A stretch of DNA of 64,000 bases from positions 1-64,000 of the forward strand of contig JAVKHY010000009.1 in NCBI GenBank assembly GCA_031459765.1, read 5' to 3'. Positions 1-8,602 of this stretch are shown one piece after another (position 1 is the first letter of the stretch; each line of letters opens with the position of its first letter). The position numbers were made by a program, and so were the translations under genes. Origin of the DNA: Armatimonadota bacterium. GTDB lineage: Bacteria; Sysuimicrobiota; Sysuimicrobiia; Sysuimicrobiales; Kaftiobacteriaceae. The notes beneath the pieces are model-generated. The model had not been told where the DNA came from. It was given only the letters and a program-made list of their open reading frames with translations, and did not search any database.

Positions 1-177
1 CTCGGGGGAGATCACGACGGTGCAGGTGGCGGTCCCCCCCCGCTGCTCCGGGCCGTAGGAGGGCATCCAGGTGGCGTGCTTGCCCTCCAGCACGGCGGCC
101 CGCGTCAGCATCTCCCCCAGGAACAGGATCCCCTGCCCTCCGAATCCGGCGATGATCAGCTCCATCGAGGCGGCCAT
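1..177 (-). CDS. korC: 2-oxoacid:ferredoxin oxidoreductase gamma subunit, 3' end outside window
   Basis: Only the first 59 codons are visible. They read [19 protein letters not shown], and then ...[17 protein letters not shown]. The FGGQG turn and the [10 protein letters not shown] block are typical of the gamma subunit of 2-oxoacid:acceptor oxidoreductases, which accompanies the thiamine-pyrophosphate subunits in the four-subunit enzyme. The ATG at 177 is preferred over the in-frame ATG at 165 because a GGAG motif lies 12 nt upstream, inside the end of korB. It is the last visible gene of the ald-to-kor operon and follows korB after 3 nt. The rest of the gene lies beyond position 1. Confidence 0.88.
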   Translation of the reverse strand, partial: MAASMELIIAGFGGQGILFLGEMLTRAAVLEGKHATWMPSYGPEQRGGTATCTVVISPE

Positions 178-180
178 CGG

Positions 181-933
181 TCAGAGACGCTCCTTGCCCT
201 CGGAGGTGACGAACTCTCCCAGAGGATACGCCGGCAACATGTTGGCTTCCAGCCAGCGGACCGCCTCGATCGGCGAGAGCCCCCAGGTCACCGGGCAGGT
301 GGAGAGGACCTCCACAAGCGAGAACCCCTTGCCGTCGAGCTGCGCCTGGAAGGCCTTGCGGATGGCCCGCTTGGCCCGAGTGATGTGCGCCACCCCGCAC
401 AGGGCCACCCGGGCCAGGTAGGCCACGCCTTTGAGGGTGGCCAGCATCTCCGCGACGTGGAGCGGATGCCCGGCCACACGAACGTCCCGACCGAAGGGCG
501 TGGTCGTGGTCCGCATCCCGGGCAGCGTCGTCGGCGCCATCTGCCCTCCGGTCATCCCGTAGACGGCATTGTTGATGAAGATGACCGTGATCTGCTCGCC
601 GCGGTTGGCGGCGTGCACGATCTCCGCCGTCCCGATGGCGGCCAGGTCCCCGTCGCCCTGGTAGGTAAAGACGACCCGGTCCGGCAGGACGCGCTTGATC
701 CCCGTGGCCACCGCCGGGGCCCGGCCGTGGGCCGCCTGCTGGAAGTCCACGTTGAAGTAGTTGTAGGCGAAAACGGAGCAGCCCACCGAAGCCACGCCGA
801 TGGTGCGCCCGCGGATGCCCAGCTCGTCCAGCACCTCGGCCACCAGCCGGTGCGCCACGCCGTGGGTGCAGCCGGGGCAGTAGTGCATCGGCGTCTCGGT
901 GAGCGACTGGGGACGGGTGAAGACCGCTTTCAT
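181..933 (-). CDS. korB: 2-oxoacid:ferredoxin oxidoreductase beta (TPP-binding) subunit
   Basis: A 250-residue subunit that binds thiamine pyrophosphate and a 4Fe-4S cluster, and carries out oxidative decarboxylation of a 2-oxoacid to acyl-CoA with reduction of ferredoxin. CPGCTHG at residues 19-25 is the conserved N-terminal cluster/TPP motif. GDGD at 93-96 with [11 protein letters not shown] at about 121-131 is the Mg-TPP loop. Length and motifs fit the 2-oxoglutarate/2-oxoisovalerate class rather than the fused pyruvate enzyme. It overlaps korA by 4 nt (ATGA). Whether the substrate is 2-oxoglutarate or a branched 2-oxoacid cannot be told from sequence; the alanine dehydrogenase and CoA-transferase upstream suggest amino-acid-derived 2-oxoacids. 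Confidence 0.92.
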   Translation of the reverse strand: MKAVFTRPQSLTETPMHYCPGCTHGVAHRLVAEVLDELGIRGRTIGVASVGCSVFAYNYFNVDFQQAAHGRAPAVATGIKRVLPDRVVFTYQGDGDLAAIGTAEIVHAANRGEQITVIFINNAVYGMTGGQMAPTTLPGMRTTTTPFGRDVRVAGHPLHVAEMLATLKGVAYLARVALCGVAHITRAKRAIRKAFQAQLDGKGFSLVEVLSTCPVTWGLSPIEAVRWLEANMLPAYPLGEFVTSEGKERL

Positions 934-2003
934 CGCGCCGACACCTCCGCGGCAAGCGCTTCGATCTGCGCCACCAGCTCCGGGGGGGTGGGAATCGCCC
1001 CGCCCAGCCGGCCGTAGAACCGCACCGGCGTGCGGCCCGCGACCGCCAGGCGGACGTCTTCCACCATCTGCCCCGCGCTCATCTCGACGGTGAGGATGGC
1101 CGCCACCCGTCCCGCCGCCTCGGCGAAGGCGGCGCTCGGGAACGGATACACGGTGATCGGCCGCAGCAGGCCCACCCGCAGCCCCCTGGCCCGCGCGCGG
1201 TCCACGGCGGTGCGGGCGATCCGGGCCACCAGGCCGTACGCCGCCACGGCCACGGTGGCATCCTCCATCCGGTAGGCCTCGTACCGGACCTCCGACTGCA
1301 TGCGGCGGTACTTCTCCACCAGGCGCCGGTTGTGGTGCTCCAGGGCCTCCGGCTCCAGGTAGATGGAGTTGATCAGCCGCACCGGCCCCTCCCCGGCGCC
1401 GGTCGTCGCCCAGGGCGGCGGCTCGCGTGCGGGCGGGGTGTCGGCGCGGAAGGTCACCGGCTCCATCATCTGGCCGGTGATGCCGTCGGTGAGGACCATC
1501 ACCGGATTGCGGTAGCGGTCGGCGAGCTCGAAGGCCAGCGCCGTCAGGTCCGCCGCCTCCTGGATCGTGGCCGGCGCCAGCACGAGATTCCGCCCGTCGC
1601 CGTGGCCGGCCGATTTCGTGGCCTGGAAGTAGTCGGCCTGGGAGGGGGCGATGTTGCCCAGCCCCGGGCCGCCCCGCATGACGTTGATGATCACGCAGGG
1701 CAGTTCAGAGCCGACGAGGTAGGACAGCCCCTCCTGCATCAGGCTGATCCCGGGGCTGCTGGTGGAGGTCATTACCCGGGCGCCCGCCCCGGCGGCCCCG
1801 TAGACCATGTTGATCGCCGCCACCTCGCTCTCGGCCTGCAGGAAGACGCCGCCGCGGCGGGGCAGCTCGCGGGCCATGTACTCGGCGATCTCGCTCTGCG
1901 GGGTGATGGGGTAGCCGAAGTAGGCCCGCACGCCGGCCCGGATCGCCGCCTCGGCGATGGCTTCGTTGCCCTTCATCAGGACCCGCTCGGCCGTCGTCTC
2001 CAT
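930..2003 (-). CDS. korA: 2-oxoacid:ferredoxin oxidoreductase alpha subunit
   Basis: A 357-residue alpha subunit. [13 protein letters not shown] at 12-24 followed by GYPITPQSE at 30-38 is the hallmark of the pyrimidine-binding domain of this family. [18 protein letters not shown] and the later RGGPGLGN block are also family signatures. It pairs with KorB to form the catalytic core. The ATG at 2003 lies 3 nt after the korD stop, so translation is probably coupled. The gene order korD-korA-korB-korC is the common arrangement of the four-subunit enzyme. Confidence 0.93.
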   Translation of the reverse strand: METTAERVLMKGNEAIAEAAIRAGVRAYFGYPITPQSEIAEYMARELPRRGGVFLQAESEVAAINMVYGAAGAGARVMTSTSSPGISLMQEGLSYLVGSELPCVIINVMRGGPGLGNIAPSQADYFQATKSAGHGDGRNLVLAPATIQEAADLTALAFELADRYRNPVMVLTDGITGQMMEPVTFRADTPPAREPPPWATTGAGEGPVRLINSIYLEPEALEHHNRRLVEKYRRMQSEVRYEAYRMEDATVAVAAYGLVARIARTAVDRARARGLRVGLLRPITVYPFPSAAFAEAAGRVAAILTVEMSAGQMVEDVRLAVAGRTPVRFYGRLGGAIPTPPELVAQIEALAAEVSAR

Positions 2004-2006
2004 CGC

Positions 2007-2240
2007 TCACCCCACCGCCACGCGCGGCGCCCGCTCGACCCGGTACACTGTGATGGCGACGTCGGGACAGACGATGGCGCAGGCGGCGCAGGAGGTGCAG
2101 CGCTCCTCGTCCACGAGCGTCGCCGGATAGAATCCGCGGGTGTTCAACGTCGCGCTCACGGCCAGCACCTTCGGCGGGCAAAAGTGCACGCAGAGCTCGC
2201 AGCCTTTGCACCGTTCCACGTCGATGACGACCTTGGGCAC
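2007..2240 (-). CDS. korD: 4Fe-4S ferredoxin-type delta subunit of the 2-oxoacid oxidoreductase
   Basis: A 77-residue protein with two ferredoxin motifs: cysteines 11, 14, 17 and 21 (CKGCELCVHFCP) and cysteines 48, 51, 54 and 58 (CTSCAACAIVCP). It is expected to carry two 4Fe-4S clusters and pass electrons from the KorAB site to external ferredoxin. The start is GTG at 2240, directly abutting the stop of the upstream P-loop gene, which argues for tight co-translation. All eight cluster cysteines are present, so the unit looks functional. Confidence 0.9.
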   Translation of the reverse strand: MPKVVIDVERCKGCELCVHFCPPKVLAVSATLNTRGFYPATLVDEERCTSCAACAIVCPDVAITVYRVERAPRVAVG

Positions 2241-2915
2241 TCAGGCCACCTCCCGCTCCCAGGGCGGGAGCATGTGGAACACCAGTGGCATGACCTGCCC
2301 CTCCAGCTCGACCGCCGCCAGCATCTCGGCGGCCACCGCCGTCCAGGCCACGGGCAGCCCCATCCGGGCCGAGGCCTCCCGCACAATCTCGAAGCCGTCC
2401 CGGACGATCTGCGGCGTCGTGGCCTCGCGCAGGTGAGGGTTGGCCACCAGCGCGGTGATGCGCCATCCCGCCGCCTCCTCGAGGGCCTCGCCCACGGCGG
2501 CAATCTTCTCCGGGGTCCGGGTGAAGGGCCGGTAGGGGTTCACCACGAGGTACACCGCCGTCTCGGCCGGGAGAAGGTGGACGACCTGGCGCAGGATCAG
2601 CGCGCCTGAGACCTCCCCGCCGGCGTCGATCACGATGCGGTCGTCGCCGGTCAGGGCGGCGAACACCTCGGGGATCAGCAGCGGCAGATCGACGGCGTTC
2701 CATTCCTCCCCGGGAGCGACGACCCGAATGCGCGCCGCCTCCAGTGCGGCGCGGGCCTCCCGGGCCCGGAAGAACGGATCGACGAGGTCGAGATCGATGA
2801 AGGAGACCGACGCCCCGTCCCGGGCCAGGGAGAGAGCGCGGTTGAGGGCCACCTCCGTCTTGCCGCTGCCGACGGGGCCGATGAAGACCTCCACCCGAGG
2901 GTTCACGCCGGCCAC
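2241..2915 (-). CDS. P-loop NTPase of the 2-oxoacid oxidoreductase operon, function unknown
   Basis: A 224-residue soluble protein with a clear Walker A, GPVGSGKT, at 13-20. FIDLDLVDPFF follows, as in SIMIBI/ParA-like nucleotide-binding proteins, and a hydrophobic strand ending in DAGG (DRIVIDAGG) may be Walker B. The start is GTG at 2915; the nearby ATG at 2925 is out of frame. It abuts korD and lies 64 nt after the CoA-transferase. The close linkage suggests a role in maturing or regulating the oxidoreductase, for example cluster or ferredoxin loading, but that is inference. I do not recognise a characterised homologue. Confidence 0.75.
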   Translation of the reverse strand: MAGVNPRVEVFIGPVGSGKTEVALNRALSLARDGASVSFIDLDLVDPFFRAREARAALEAARIRVVAPGEEWNAVDLPLLIPEVFAALTGDDRIVIDAGGEVSGALILRQVVHLLPAETAVYLVVNPYRPFTRTPEKIAAVGEALEEAAGWRITALVANPHLREATTPQIVRDGFEIVREASARMGLPVAWTAVAAEMLAAVELEGQVMPLVFHMLPPWEREVA

Positions 2916-2979
2916 CCGATTCCATGGTACGGAGCGCTCGAAGGGGGCGGTATCGGGCGGGGGGCCGATATCCGGGCCC

Positions 2980-4278
2980 CTACAGGTACCGGAGGGCCCG
3001 CGCCTCCCGCTCCAGCTGCTCGCGAAACGCCGGGGCGGCGATGGCGATGAGCGCCCGGGCGCGCTGGCGGATCGTCTTCCCGTACAGGGCGGCCACCCCG
3101 TGCTCGGTGACCACGTAGTGGACGTGGTTCCGGGAGGTGGTCACCCCCGCGCCCGGCTTCAGCGTGGCCACGATGCGCGAGGCCCGCCCGCCCAGGGCCG
3201 TGCTGGGCAGGGCGATGATCGGAATGCCCCCCGCCGACCGGGAGGCGCCGTAGATGAAGTCCACCTGACCGCCCACCCCGCTGTACAGGCGCGTCCCGAT
3301 GCTGTCGGCGCACACCTGGCCGGTGAGGTCCACCTCGATCGCGGAGTTGATCGCCACCATCCGCGCGTTCTGGGCGATGACGAAGGGGTCGTTCACATAG
3401 TCGGTGGGATGGAACTCGATGACGGGGTTGTCGTGGATGAAGTCGTACAACCGCTGCGTGCCCAGCACGAAGCCGGCGATCACCTTCCCGGGATGCAGGG
3501 TCTTGCGCTCGCCGGTGATGACGCCCCGGAGGATCAGGTCGATGATGCCGTCGCTGAAGAGCTCGGTGTGGATGCCCAGGTCCTTGTGGTTGGTGAGCCG
3601 GGCCAGCACCGCGTCGGGGATGGCGCCGATCCCGGTCTGCAGCGTGGCTCCGTCGGGGATCAGCCCGGCGACGTGGTCGGCGATCCGGGCCACCTCCTCG
3701 TCCGCCCCGCCCATCCGGATCTCGGGCAGCGGGTAGTCCACGGGCACGATGTAGTGGAGTTTGCTGATGTGGATGAAGCTGTCACCCAGGGTGCGCGGCA
3801 TCCGGGGATTCATCTCGGCGATGATGACTTTGGCCGCCTGCGCGGCCGGCTTGGTCAGGCCCACCTCGATGCCGAAAGAACAGAAGCCGTGCTCGTCCGG
3901 CGGGGAGACGTGGACCAGGGCGACGTCCAGCGGCAGGGAGCCGCCCTTGAACAGCCGGGGCACCTCCCCCAGGAAGCACGGGGTGAAGTCGGCCCGGCCC
4001 TCATTCACCGCCTGCCGCACATTGTCGCTGATGAACAGGGTGTTCACCCGCAGGTGCGCCTCCATCCCCGGCGCGACGTACTCCGCCGGGCCGATGGTGA
4101 GCACCTGGACGATCTCCACGTCGTGCAGCTCGGGCGCGCGGGCCACCAGGGCCCGGAGCAGCGTCTGGGGCACCGAGCAGTTCCCCGTCAGGTAGACGCG
4201 CATCCCGGGCCGGATGAGGCGGACCGCCTCGTCGGCGCTGACGATCTTCGCCGCATAACCCGTCGCCACCATATTCAC
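2980..4278 (-). CDS. Acetyl-CoA hydrolase/transferase family CoA-transferase
   Basis: A 432-residue member of the class I CoA-transferase group that includes 4-hydroxybutyrate, butyryl- and succinyl-CoA:acetate CoA-transferases. SPPDEHGFCSFG at 125-136, GIGAIPDAV at 216-224 and HTELFSDG at 237-244 are present; Glu239 matches the expected catalytic glutamate that forms the glutamyl-CoA thioester. It probably exchanges CoA between acyl-CoA made by the downstream Kor enzyme and a free acid such as acetate. The start is GTG at 4278, overlapping the alanine dehydrogenase stop by 4 nt (GTGA); an ATG two codons in is an alternative. The exact acyl substrate is not decidable from sequence. Confidence 0.87.
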   Translation of the reverse strand: MNMVATGYAAKIVSADEAVRLIRPGMRVYLTGNCSVPQTLLRALVARAPELHDVEIVQVLTIGPAEYVAPGMEAHLRVNTLFISDNVRQAVNEGRADFTPCFLGEVPRLFKGGSLPLDVALVHVSPPDEHGFCSFGIEVGLTKPAAQAAKVIIAEMNPRMPRTLGDSFIHISKLHYIVPVDYPLPEIRMGGADEEVARIADHVAGLIPDGATLQTGIGAIPDAVLARLTNHKDLGIHTELFSDGIIDLILRGVITGERKTLHPGKVIAGFVLGTQRLYDFIHDNPVIEFHPTDYVNDPFVIAQNARMVAINSAIEVDLTGQVCADSIGTRLYSGVGGQVDFIYGASRSAGGIPIIALPSTALGGRASRIVATLKPGAGVTTSRNHVHYVVTEHGVAALYGKTIRQRARALIAIAAPAFREQLEREARALRYL

Positions 4279-5342
4279 GGCCGCACCACCACGCCGGCCT
4301 GCAGCTCCCTTGACCGGCGCAGCGCCTCCTGCACGCCCAGCTCCCCCATCAGCTGCAGGTACGGCAGCACGGCATTGGTCCAGGCGTAACTGGCCGTGCG
4401 GGCGACCCGGGCCGGGACGTTGGGCACGCAGTAGTGGATCACCCCTTCGGCCACGAACACGGGGTCCCGGTGGGTGGTGGGGCGGCTGGTCTCCACGCAG
4501 CCGCCCTGGTCGATGGAAAAGTCGATGATCACGGCCCGCGGCCGCATCGCCCGCACCATCTCGCGGGTCACCAGCACGGGCGCCCGCTGGCCGGCCACGT
4601 AGACGGCGCCGATCAGCACATCGGCGAAGGCCACGGCCTTGGCCACGTTGTAGGGCGTGGCCAGCATCGTGACGATGCGCCCGCGACAGGTGGCTTCCAC
4701 GTGCCGCAGGCGCGAGAGATCCCTATCCAGGATCGTCACCTGCGCGCCGGCTCCCAGGAACGCCTGGGCGGCGTTGGTGCCGACCACCCCGGCCCCCAGG
4801 ATGACGACGTTGGCCGGCGGCGCCCCCGGAATCCCGCCCAGCAGGATGCCGCGCCCGGCCTGCTCGCCCCGAGGCATGCCGGCCGGTCGCGTCTCCAGCA
4901 GCGCGCCGGCGATGACCGGCGCCAGCCGTCCCGCCACCTCGCTGGTCGGCTGCAGCACGGGGAAGGTGCCGTCCTCGGCCTGGATCATTTCCGCGGCGAT
5001 GGCGGTGACGCCTCCCGCGGCCAGGGCGTTGCGCAGATCCGGCGAGGCCACGCTCAGGTGCAGGAACGCCAGGAGCGTCTGACCGGCGAAGAAGGCGTGC
5101 TCCTCCGCGGTGGGGCGGCCGACTTTGACCACAACCGCGGCCCGCCGCCACACCTCCTCCGCGGAGTAGACCACCGTCGCTCCGGCCTGGGCGTACTCCT
5201 CGTCCCCGAAGCCGGCGGCCGCCCCCGCGTCGCGCTCGACCAGCACGCGGTGGCCGGCCCGCACCAGGGCGTCGGCTCCCGAAGCGGTCAGCCCGACGCG
5301 CTGCTCGCCCGGACGTACCTCCCGCGGCACCCCGAAATCCAT
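4275..5342 (-). CDS. ald: Alanine dehydrogenase
   Basis: A 355-residue NAD-dependent alanine dehydrogenase, which converts L-alanine to pyruvate and ammonia reversibly. The N-terminus MDFGVPREVRPGEQRVGLT contains the family PxE and RVGLT elements. A conserved VVVKVGRP lysine region and LLAFLHLS histidine region follow, then the Rossmann motif VVILGAGVVGTNAA. The length is close to the usual 360-370 residues. It is the first gene of the minus-strand operon running through CoA-transferase to KorC. A GGAGG lies 12 nt before the ATG. The proline/pyridine nucleotide transhydrogenase alpha relatives are less likely because of the length and the N-terminal motif. Confidence 0.92.
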   Translation of the reverse strand: MDFGVPREVRPGEQRVGLTASGADALVRAGHRVLVERDAGAAAGFGDEEYAQAGATVVYSAEEVWRRAAVVVKVGRPTAEEHAFFAGQTLLAFLHLSVASPDLRNALAAGGVTAIAAEMIQAEDGTFPVLQPTSEVAGRLAPVIAGALLETRPAGMPRGEQAGRGILLGGIPGAPPANVVILGAGVVGTNAAQAFLGAGAQVTILDRDLSRLRHVEATCRGRIVTMLATPYNVAKAVAFADVLIGAVYVAGQRAPVLVTREMVRAMRPRAVIIDFSIDQGGCVETSRPTTHRDPVFVAEGVIHYCVPNVPARVARTASYAWTNAVLPYLQLMGELGVQEALRRSRELQAGVVVRP

Positions 5343-5538
5343 GGTCGGATCACGCCTCCACCCGTAGCGTACGAACCGCGGGAACCCCCCAGCAATCAGG
5401 CCGGGGCCTGATGGAAATGTCTATGCCGGAATCCGGCGCACACTGTATTCCCTCTGCCCGAGGCCCCCCTAGACTGGGCTGTGAGGAACGTGGTATTTCC
5501 GTTGTGAGGACAGTGGTCTCTCTCCGGAGGCTTCCCTC
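5343..5538. promoter_or_regulatory. Divergent promoter region between ald operon and pfk-lacD
   Basis: The 196-bp gap separates the minus-strand ald operon from the plus-strand phosphofructokinase gene and must hold both promoters. Two short palindromes are visible: CAGGCC-GG-GGCCTG at 5397-5410 and GCCGG-AAT-CCGGC at 5425-5437. They could be regulator sites but are also easy to find in GC-rich DNA. A Shine-Dalgarno GGAGG lies 8 nt before the pfk ATG. No convincing sigma-70 hexamer pair was picked out. Confidence 0.35.
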
Positions 5539-6564
5539 ATGCGTATCGCCATCCTCACCGGCGGAGGGGACGCACCCGGGCTCAACGCCGCCATCCGGGC
5601 GGTCGCGCGCGCGGCCTGGCAGGAAGGGTACGAGGTGGTCGGGATCCGCAACGGATGGTGGGGTCTTGTCCACAACGACGTCCTCCCGCTCTCTCCTGAT
5701 CTGATTTCGGGCATTCTCCCGCGCGGTGGAACGGTCCTGGGCACGTCGCGCTACAACCCCTTCAAGGACGCGGCCGACCCGCCGCGGATGCTGGAGACGC
5801 TCCGATCCCGCGAGATCGACGCCATCGTGGCCATCGGCGGAGACGACACCCTCGGCGTGGCCCTGAAACTCTCGCAGATGGGAGTGCGCGTCGTCGGCAT
5901 CCCCAAGACCATGGACAACGACATCCCCGGGACCGACTTCACCATCGGGTTCGACACCGCCGTCAACGTGGTCATGGATGCCTGCGACAAGCTCCATCCC
6001 ACCGCCGAGGCCCACCACCGGGTCATGGTCGTGGAGGTGATGGGCCGGGACGTGGGCTGGGTGGCCGCGGTGGGCGGCCTGGCCGGGGGGGCCGACATCA
6101 TCCTGGTCCCCGAGGTGCCCTTCACCCTGGACGAAGTCTGCGAGCGGGTGCGGGCGCGGCACCGACGCGGCCGCAGCTTCAGCATCGTCGTCGTGTCCGA
6201 GGGGGCCAAGATCACCGAGCTGGGGACGCAGATCGTTCAGGAGACGCGGGTGGACGCCTTCGGCCACGTGCGCCTCGGGGGCATCGGGGCCGTCCTGGCC
6301 AGAGAGATCGAAGCCCGGACCGGCTACGAGTGCCGGGTCACGGTCCTGGGCCACCTGCAGCGCGGGGGGTCGCCCTCGGTGTTCGATCGGGTCCTGGCCA
6401 CCCGCTTCGGCGTGGCGGCGGTCCAGCTGATCAAGCAGGAGCGGTTCGGTCACATGGTGGCGCTCCAGGGTAACCGCATCACCGCCGTCCCCCTGGCGGA
6501 GGCGCTCACCGGGAGCCACGCCCTGGATCTTGAACTGTACAACATCGCCAACCTGTTCTCGTAA
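5539..6564 (+). CDS. pfp: 6-phosphofructokinase, probably pyrophosphate-dependent
   Basis: A 341-residue PfkA-family enzyme that phosphorylates fructose 6-phosphate to the 1,6-bisphosphate. TGGGDAPGLNA is at 7-17, GGDDT at 100-104 and PKTMDND at 122-128. In this family, Gly at the second position of GGDG(S/T) and Gly in PGTxDND mark ATP enzymes, whereas Asp and Lys at these sites exclude the ATP alpha-phosphate and mark pyrophosphate enzymes. Here both are the PPi type (Asp103, Lys123). The GGxDTLG form resembles the short actinobacterial-type PPi enzymes. lacD follows after 16 nt, so the two form an operon that makes and splits ketohexose bisphosphates. Confidence 0.9.
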   Translation: MRIAILTGGGDAPGLNAAIRAVARAAWQEGYEVVGIRNGWWGLVHNDVLPLSPDLISGILPRGGTVLGTSRYNPFKDAADPPRMLETLRSREIDAIVAIGGDDTLGVALKLSQMGVRVVGIPKTMDNDIPGTDFTIGFDTAVNVVMDACDKLHPTAEAHHRVMVVEVMGRDVGWVAAVGGLAGGADIILVPEVPFTLDEVCERVRARHRRGRSFSIVVVSEGAKITELGTQIVQETRVDAFGHVRLGGIGAVLAREIEARTGYECRVTVLGHLQRGGSPSVFDRVLATRFGVAAVQLIKQERFGHMVALQGNRITAVPLAEALTGSHALDLELYNIANLFS

Positions 6565-6580
6565 GGCGGAGGAAACGACG

Positions 6581-7675
6581 ATGCCCGCCCTGTCCGCCGG
6601 GAAACTTGTGAACCTGCAGCGCCTGACCGACGCGGCCGGCCGGTTCAAGATGCTGGCCATCGACCAGCGCGACTCCCTGCGCAACGCCCTGGCCAAAGCG
6701 ATCGGCGTCACCCCGAAGGACGTGGCCTACGGGGATCTGGCGGCCACGAAGGCCCTCATCACGGAGGTCCTGGCGCCCTGCTCGACGGCCACGTTGGTGG
6801 ACCCGGTCTACGGCCTGCCGCAGGCGACGAAACTGATTCCCGGCGACGTGGGGCTGCTGGTGGCGGCGGAGGAGACGGGGTACGATCGGGCCGGCCCCGA
6901 CGGCCGGCAGCGAAAGTCCCGCTTGGTCACCGGGTGGACGGTGGCCAAGGCGAAGCGGGCGGGCGCCAACGCGGTCAAGTTGCTGATCTACTACAATCCC
7001 GACGCCGACGGCGATGTCCTCCGTCACCAGCAGGATCTGGTGCGCCACGTGGGGGCCGACTGCGAGCGCGAGGACCTTCCGTTCCTGCTGGAGGTGGTGA
7101 CCTATCCCATTGAGGAGCCGTCGGCCGATACCCCGGAGTTCGCCCGCAAGCGGCCGCGCCACACGATCGAGTCGGCGCGGGAGTTCAGTAAAGACGAGTA
7201 CCGCGTCGACATCCTGAAGCTGGAGTTCCCCGGCGACCTGAAGTACTCGCGCCAGTTCTGCCAGGCGGTCTTCGACGGCAAGGAGCGCCCGGCGCTGTTC
7301 ACTCTGGACGAGGCCCGGGGGTTCTGTCGGGAGCTCGCCGCCGCAGCCGCCCATCCCTGGGTCATCCTGAGCGGCGGCGTGGACATCAAGGAGTTCCTGG
7401 TGAACCTGGAACTGGCCGTGGAGGCCGGCGCCAGCGGCTTCCTCTGCGGCCGGGCCATCTGGAAGGACGCCGTCCCGAAATACCCGGACCTCGCCGCCAT
7501 GCGCGCATTCCTGCAGACTGAAGGAGTCTACAACTTCGCCCGGGCCAACGCGGCGGCGGAACGGGCGCGGCCCTGGTTCGCCCACCCCCGCTTCGGCGGG
7601 TGGGAGGCCGTCGCCCTCGCCGACGGCGACGAGCGCTGGTACCAGCGCTACTTCCCCAACCGCCTGTTCGGATAG
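6581..7675 (+). CDS. lacD: Tagatose 1,6-bisphosphate aldolase (LacD family)
   Basis: A 364-residue class I aldolase-like protein. KMLAIDQRDSLR near residue 25 matches the LacD start (LALDQRGAL), and the downstream ILKLEFPGD, WVILSGGVD and FLCGRAIWKD blocks fit the Schiff-base TIM barrel. It should cleave tagatose (or fructose) 1,6-bisphosphate to dihydroxyacetone phosphate and glyceraldehyde 3-phosphate. The ATG at 6581 is chosen because GGAGG lies just upstream (6568-6572); the in-frame codons back to 6530 overlap pfk and are not needed. It converges with a PfkB kinase gene 3 nt beyond its stop. That kinase and the AgaS-type isomerase complete a possible tagatose 6-phosphate route. Confidence 0.87.
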   Translation: MPALSAGKLVNLQRLTDAAGRFKMLAIDQRDSLRNALAKAIGVTPKDVAYGDLAATKALITEVLAPCSTATLVDPVYGLPQATKLIPGDVGLLVAAEETGYDRAGPDGRQRKSRLVTGWTVAKAKRAGANAVKLLIYYNPDADGDVLRHQQDLVRHVGADCEREDLPFLLEVVTYPIEEPSADTPEFARKRPRHTIESAREFSKDEYRVDILKLEFPGDLKYSRQFCQAVFDGKERPALFTLDEARGFCRELAAAAAHPWVILSGGVDIKEFLVNLELAVEAGASGFLCGRAIWKDAVPKYPDLAAMRAFLQTEGVYNFARANAAAERARPWFAHPRFGGWEAVALADGDERWYQRYFPNRLFG

Positions 7676-7678
7676 GGC

Positions 7679-8602
7679 TCAAGTCAACTGCTCGACGCGG
7701 ACCCGCCGCTCCAGCGACCGGGCCACCGCACTCTCGACGGCACCCGGCAGCAGCGTGGTGACATCGGCCGCGGCGGCGGCGACGCCGAGGCGCACCGCCT
7801 CCACCAACGACCTCTTCCGGAACAGGCCGACGGCGATCCCGGCGGAGAGGCTGTCGCCCGCGCCGATGGTGTTAACCCGTTCCACCTCCGGGGGAGCGAC
7901 CAGCCAGGCGGCGTCGCTCTGCACCAGCACGGCCCCCTTTTCCCCCAGGGTCACCACGACCGCCTGGGCTCCGGCGGCGAGAAGCTGACGTCCCGCCCTG
8001 GCGACGTCGTGCACCGAGGTGAGCCGGCGCCCCAGACTGTCGGCGAGTTCACGACGGTTGAGCTTGGCCACGCTCGGACCTGCGGCGACGCCGAGGCGGA
8101 AGGCCTCCCCCGGAGTGTCGAGGATCACGGGACGCGGCTTCGCCCACCCGATGAGGGAGGCGAAGAACCGCGCCGGCAACCCCGGAGGCTGGCTGCCGTT
8201 GAGCACGACTACGGAACTGCGCGGCAGATGGGCCGCGATCCGCCGACGCAGCCTACGGACCGCGACCGCATCGACGGAGGCGCCGCGCTCATTCACCACC
8301 GTCTCGCTGCGGCCGGGGTCGATGATCAGGGTGCACAGCCGTCCGGGGCCCTCGATGCGCACCGCGTCCAGGGACAGCCCGGCCTCCCGCGCCCCCCGCA
8401 CGATCGGTCCCGCCGCCTCGCCGGCGACGAACCCCGTGACCAGCGCGGGGACCCCAAGCGCCCGCGCGGCGCGGGCGACGTTGAGCCCCTTGCCGCTGGC
8501 CAGGGGAATCGCTTCCGCCGCCCGGTGCACCGCGCCGACGGCAAATCCCGGCACGACCAGCACGCGGTCGTAGCACAGGTTCGGACAGACGCACAGGATC
8601 AC
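7679..8602 (-). CDS. PfkB-family hexose-phosphate kinase (tagatose-6-phosphate or 1-phosphofructokinase type)
   Basis: A 307-residue ribokinase-fold kinase. It begins VILCVCPNLCYDRVLVVPG, has the GKGLNVARAARALG substrate motif in the N-terminal third and the C-terminal VNTIGAGDSLSAGIAVG signature, where Asp is the catalytic base and GAGD the anion hole. These features are closest to LacC/FruK enzymes. The start is GTG at 8602, overlapping the ROK stop as GTGA; extending upstream would run antisense-like sequence through the ROK gene. With AgaS and LacD nearby, tagatose 6-phosphate is the favoured substrate. Fructose 1-phosphate or fructose 6-phosphate cannot be excluded. Confidence 0.85.
   Translation of the reverse strand: MILCVCPNLCYDRVLVVPGFAVGAVHRAAEAIPLASGKGLNVARAARALGVPALVTGFVAGEAAGPIVRGAREAGLSLDAVRIEGPGRLCTLIIDPGRSETVVNERGASVDAVAVRRLRRRIAAHLPRSSVVVLNGSQPPGLPARFFASLIGWAKPRPVILDTPGEAFRLGVAAGPSVAKLNRRELADSLGRRLTSVHDVARAGRQLLAAGAQAVVVTLGEKGAVLVQSDAAWLVAPPEVERVNTIGAGDSLSAGIAVGLFRKRSLVEAVRLGVAAAAADVTTLLPGAVESAVARSLERRVRVEQLT

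Noticed and set aside
5397-5437. Two short GC palindromes as defined operators
   Set aside because: Such palindromes are expected often in GC-rich DNA and no regulator gene is adjacent; mentioned only within the promoter region.
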